DNA from: Bacillota bacterium
GTDB taxonomy: Bacteria; Bacillota; Clostridia; Oscillospirales; Oscillospiraceae
DNA length: 13,346 nucleotides
Reading direction: 5' to 3'
Assembly: GCA_023395775.1 (NCBI GenBank)
Contig: JAEWYA010000208.1
Location: forward strand, 1 to 13,346
The translations under genes and the position numbers were made by a program. Under the pieces are notes generated by a model. The model did no database searches, had not been told where the DNA came from, and saw nothing but the letters and a program-made list of their open reading frames with translations. Each line of letters opens with the position of its first letter. The first letter of the stretch is position 1. Positions 12,624 to 13,346 of the stretch are shown in pieces.

Positions 12624-13346
12624 AAAGCAGCGCAGAGTGCTGCGGTGGTGGCAGACGGACGGAGAGCAATACGACGCGGTGATCTGCGACGGGGCTGTCC
12701 GCAGCGGAAAGACCTTTTCGATGGGGCTGTCCTTCTTTTTATGGGCGCAGACCTGCTTTGACCAACAGCAGTTCGGGGTGTGCGGAAAGACCATCCTCTC
12801 TCTGCGGCGAAACGTTTTGCAGGAGATTGTTCCGGTATTGCGGGAGCTGGGAATGAAATGCACGGAAAAGCACTCAGAAAATCTGCTGGTGGTGCGCAGC
12901 GGGAAAAGGCGGAACCGATTTTGGCTTTTTGGAGGAAGGGATGAGTCCAGCGCGGCGCTGATCCAGGGAAGCACCCTCGCGGGGGTGCTGCTGGACGAGG
13001 CGGCGCTGATGCCCAGATCCTTCGTGGAGCAAGCCTGTGCGCGGTGCTCTGTGGCGGGGAGCAAGCTCTGGCTGGACTGCAACCCGGAGGGGCCGCAGCA
13101 TTGGTTTTACCGGGAGTGGATCTGCAAAGCGCGGGAAAAACGGGCGCTGTATCTGCACTTTACCATGGCGGACAATCCGGCGCTGACAAGGGAGGTCCGC
13201 AGACGGTACGAGACCTGTTACAACGGCATCTTCTATCGGAGGTTCGTGCTGGGGGAATGGGCCGCGGCACAGGGGCGGGTCTATGACTTTTTTGAGCGGG
13301 AGCTGTTTTGCAAAGCCGCGCCGGAAGGGCAGATGGAGCGGTGGAG
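12601..13346 (+). CDS. Phage terminase large subunit, PBSX family (3' end beyond window)
   Basis: Partial: 248 codons are visible and the frame is open at the right edge. The ATPase domain of a PBSX/XtmB-type packaging motor is clear. Walker A is DGAVRSGKT (residues 30-38), Walker B is GVLLDEA (128-134) with catalytic E133, and coupling motif III is LDCNPEGP (158-165). The HFTMADNP and RRFVLGEWAAAQGRVYDFF segments after it are also typical of the family. The C-terminal nuclease domain lies beyond the window. The start is GTG 12601, with AAGGAGGGG seven bases upstream; ATG 12610 is in frame but poorly spaced from a ribosome site. The protein powers DNA packaging into proheads and cuts the DNA. 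The visible part is intact, with no frameshift or stop. Confidence 0.92.
   Translation, partial: MEAMRFSEKQRRVLRWWQTDGEQYDAVICDGAVRSGKTFSMGLSFFLWAQTCFDQQQFGVCGKTILSLRRNVLQEIVPVLRELGMKCTEKHSENLLVVRSGKRRNRFWLFGGRDESSAALIQGSTLAGVLLDEAALMPRSFVEQACARCSVAGSKLWLDCNPEGPQHWFYREWICKAREKRALYLHFTMADNPALTREVRRRYETCYNGIFYRRFVLGEWAAAQGRVYDFFERELFCKAAPEGQMERW

Noticed and set aside
1..13346. CRISPR array, tRNA, rRNA or insertion sequence
   Set aside because: I saw no regularly spaced repeats, no cloverleaf-like tRNA sequence, no rRNA segments and no transposase or terminal inverted repeats.

Overview
The window looks like a chromosomal segment of a spore-forming, fairly high-GC member of the Clostridia, most likely an Oscillospiraceae-type gut anaerobe. 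This is inference from gene content: a LysM + GH18 spore-cortex-hydrolase-like gene, strong AGGAGG-type ribosome sites, frequent TTG/GTG starts and a PBSX-type terminase pair. No rRNA or other taxonomic marker is present, so the assignment is tentative.

Layout. (1) Positions 1-674, minus strand: the 5' part of a LysM-LysM-GH18 protein of the YaaH/SleL type, running off the left edge. (2) Positions 675-965: a 291-bp divergent intergenic region with a strong orphan hairpin, a hairpin over the LysM gene's ribosome site and a likely promoter for the next gene. (3) Positions 966-1859: a LysR-type regulator. (4) Positions 1905-11037: a ten-gene plus-strand operon for a large Mrp/Mbh-type cation/proton antiporter complex, in the order mrpE, mrpF, mrpG, MbhD-like, MbhE-MrpB fusion, mrpC, then four successive NuoL/M/N-type ion-translocating subunits (504, 481, 494 and 648 aa). 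An intrinsic terminator follows at 11079-11118. (5) Positions 11187-11948: a ZIP-family divalent metal transporter, followed by an intergenic stretch with repeats and a textbook terminator at 12048-12074. (6) From 12153 to the right edge: small and large phage terminase subunits, the start of a prophage or phage-derived packaging region.

How it fits together. The first seven antiporter genes (E to first D) overlap by a few bases each and look translationally coupled. The last three antiporter modules have their own strong ribosome sites and gaps of 78, 31 and 17 bp. The set lacks any hydrogenase, quinone-site or iron-sulfur subunit. On this window it is therefore an ion antiporter membrane domain without a redox arm, with four antiporter-like subunits instead of the two (MrpA and MrpD) of a standard Mrp. 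All four keep the Glu and Lys residues thought to carry protons. The LysR gene sits 45 bp upstream in the same direction and may regulate or be co-transcribed with the operon. The four-module Mrp is the most interesting system here.
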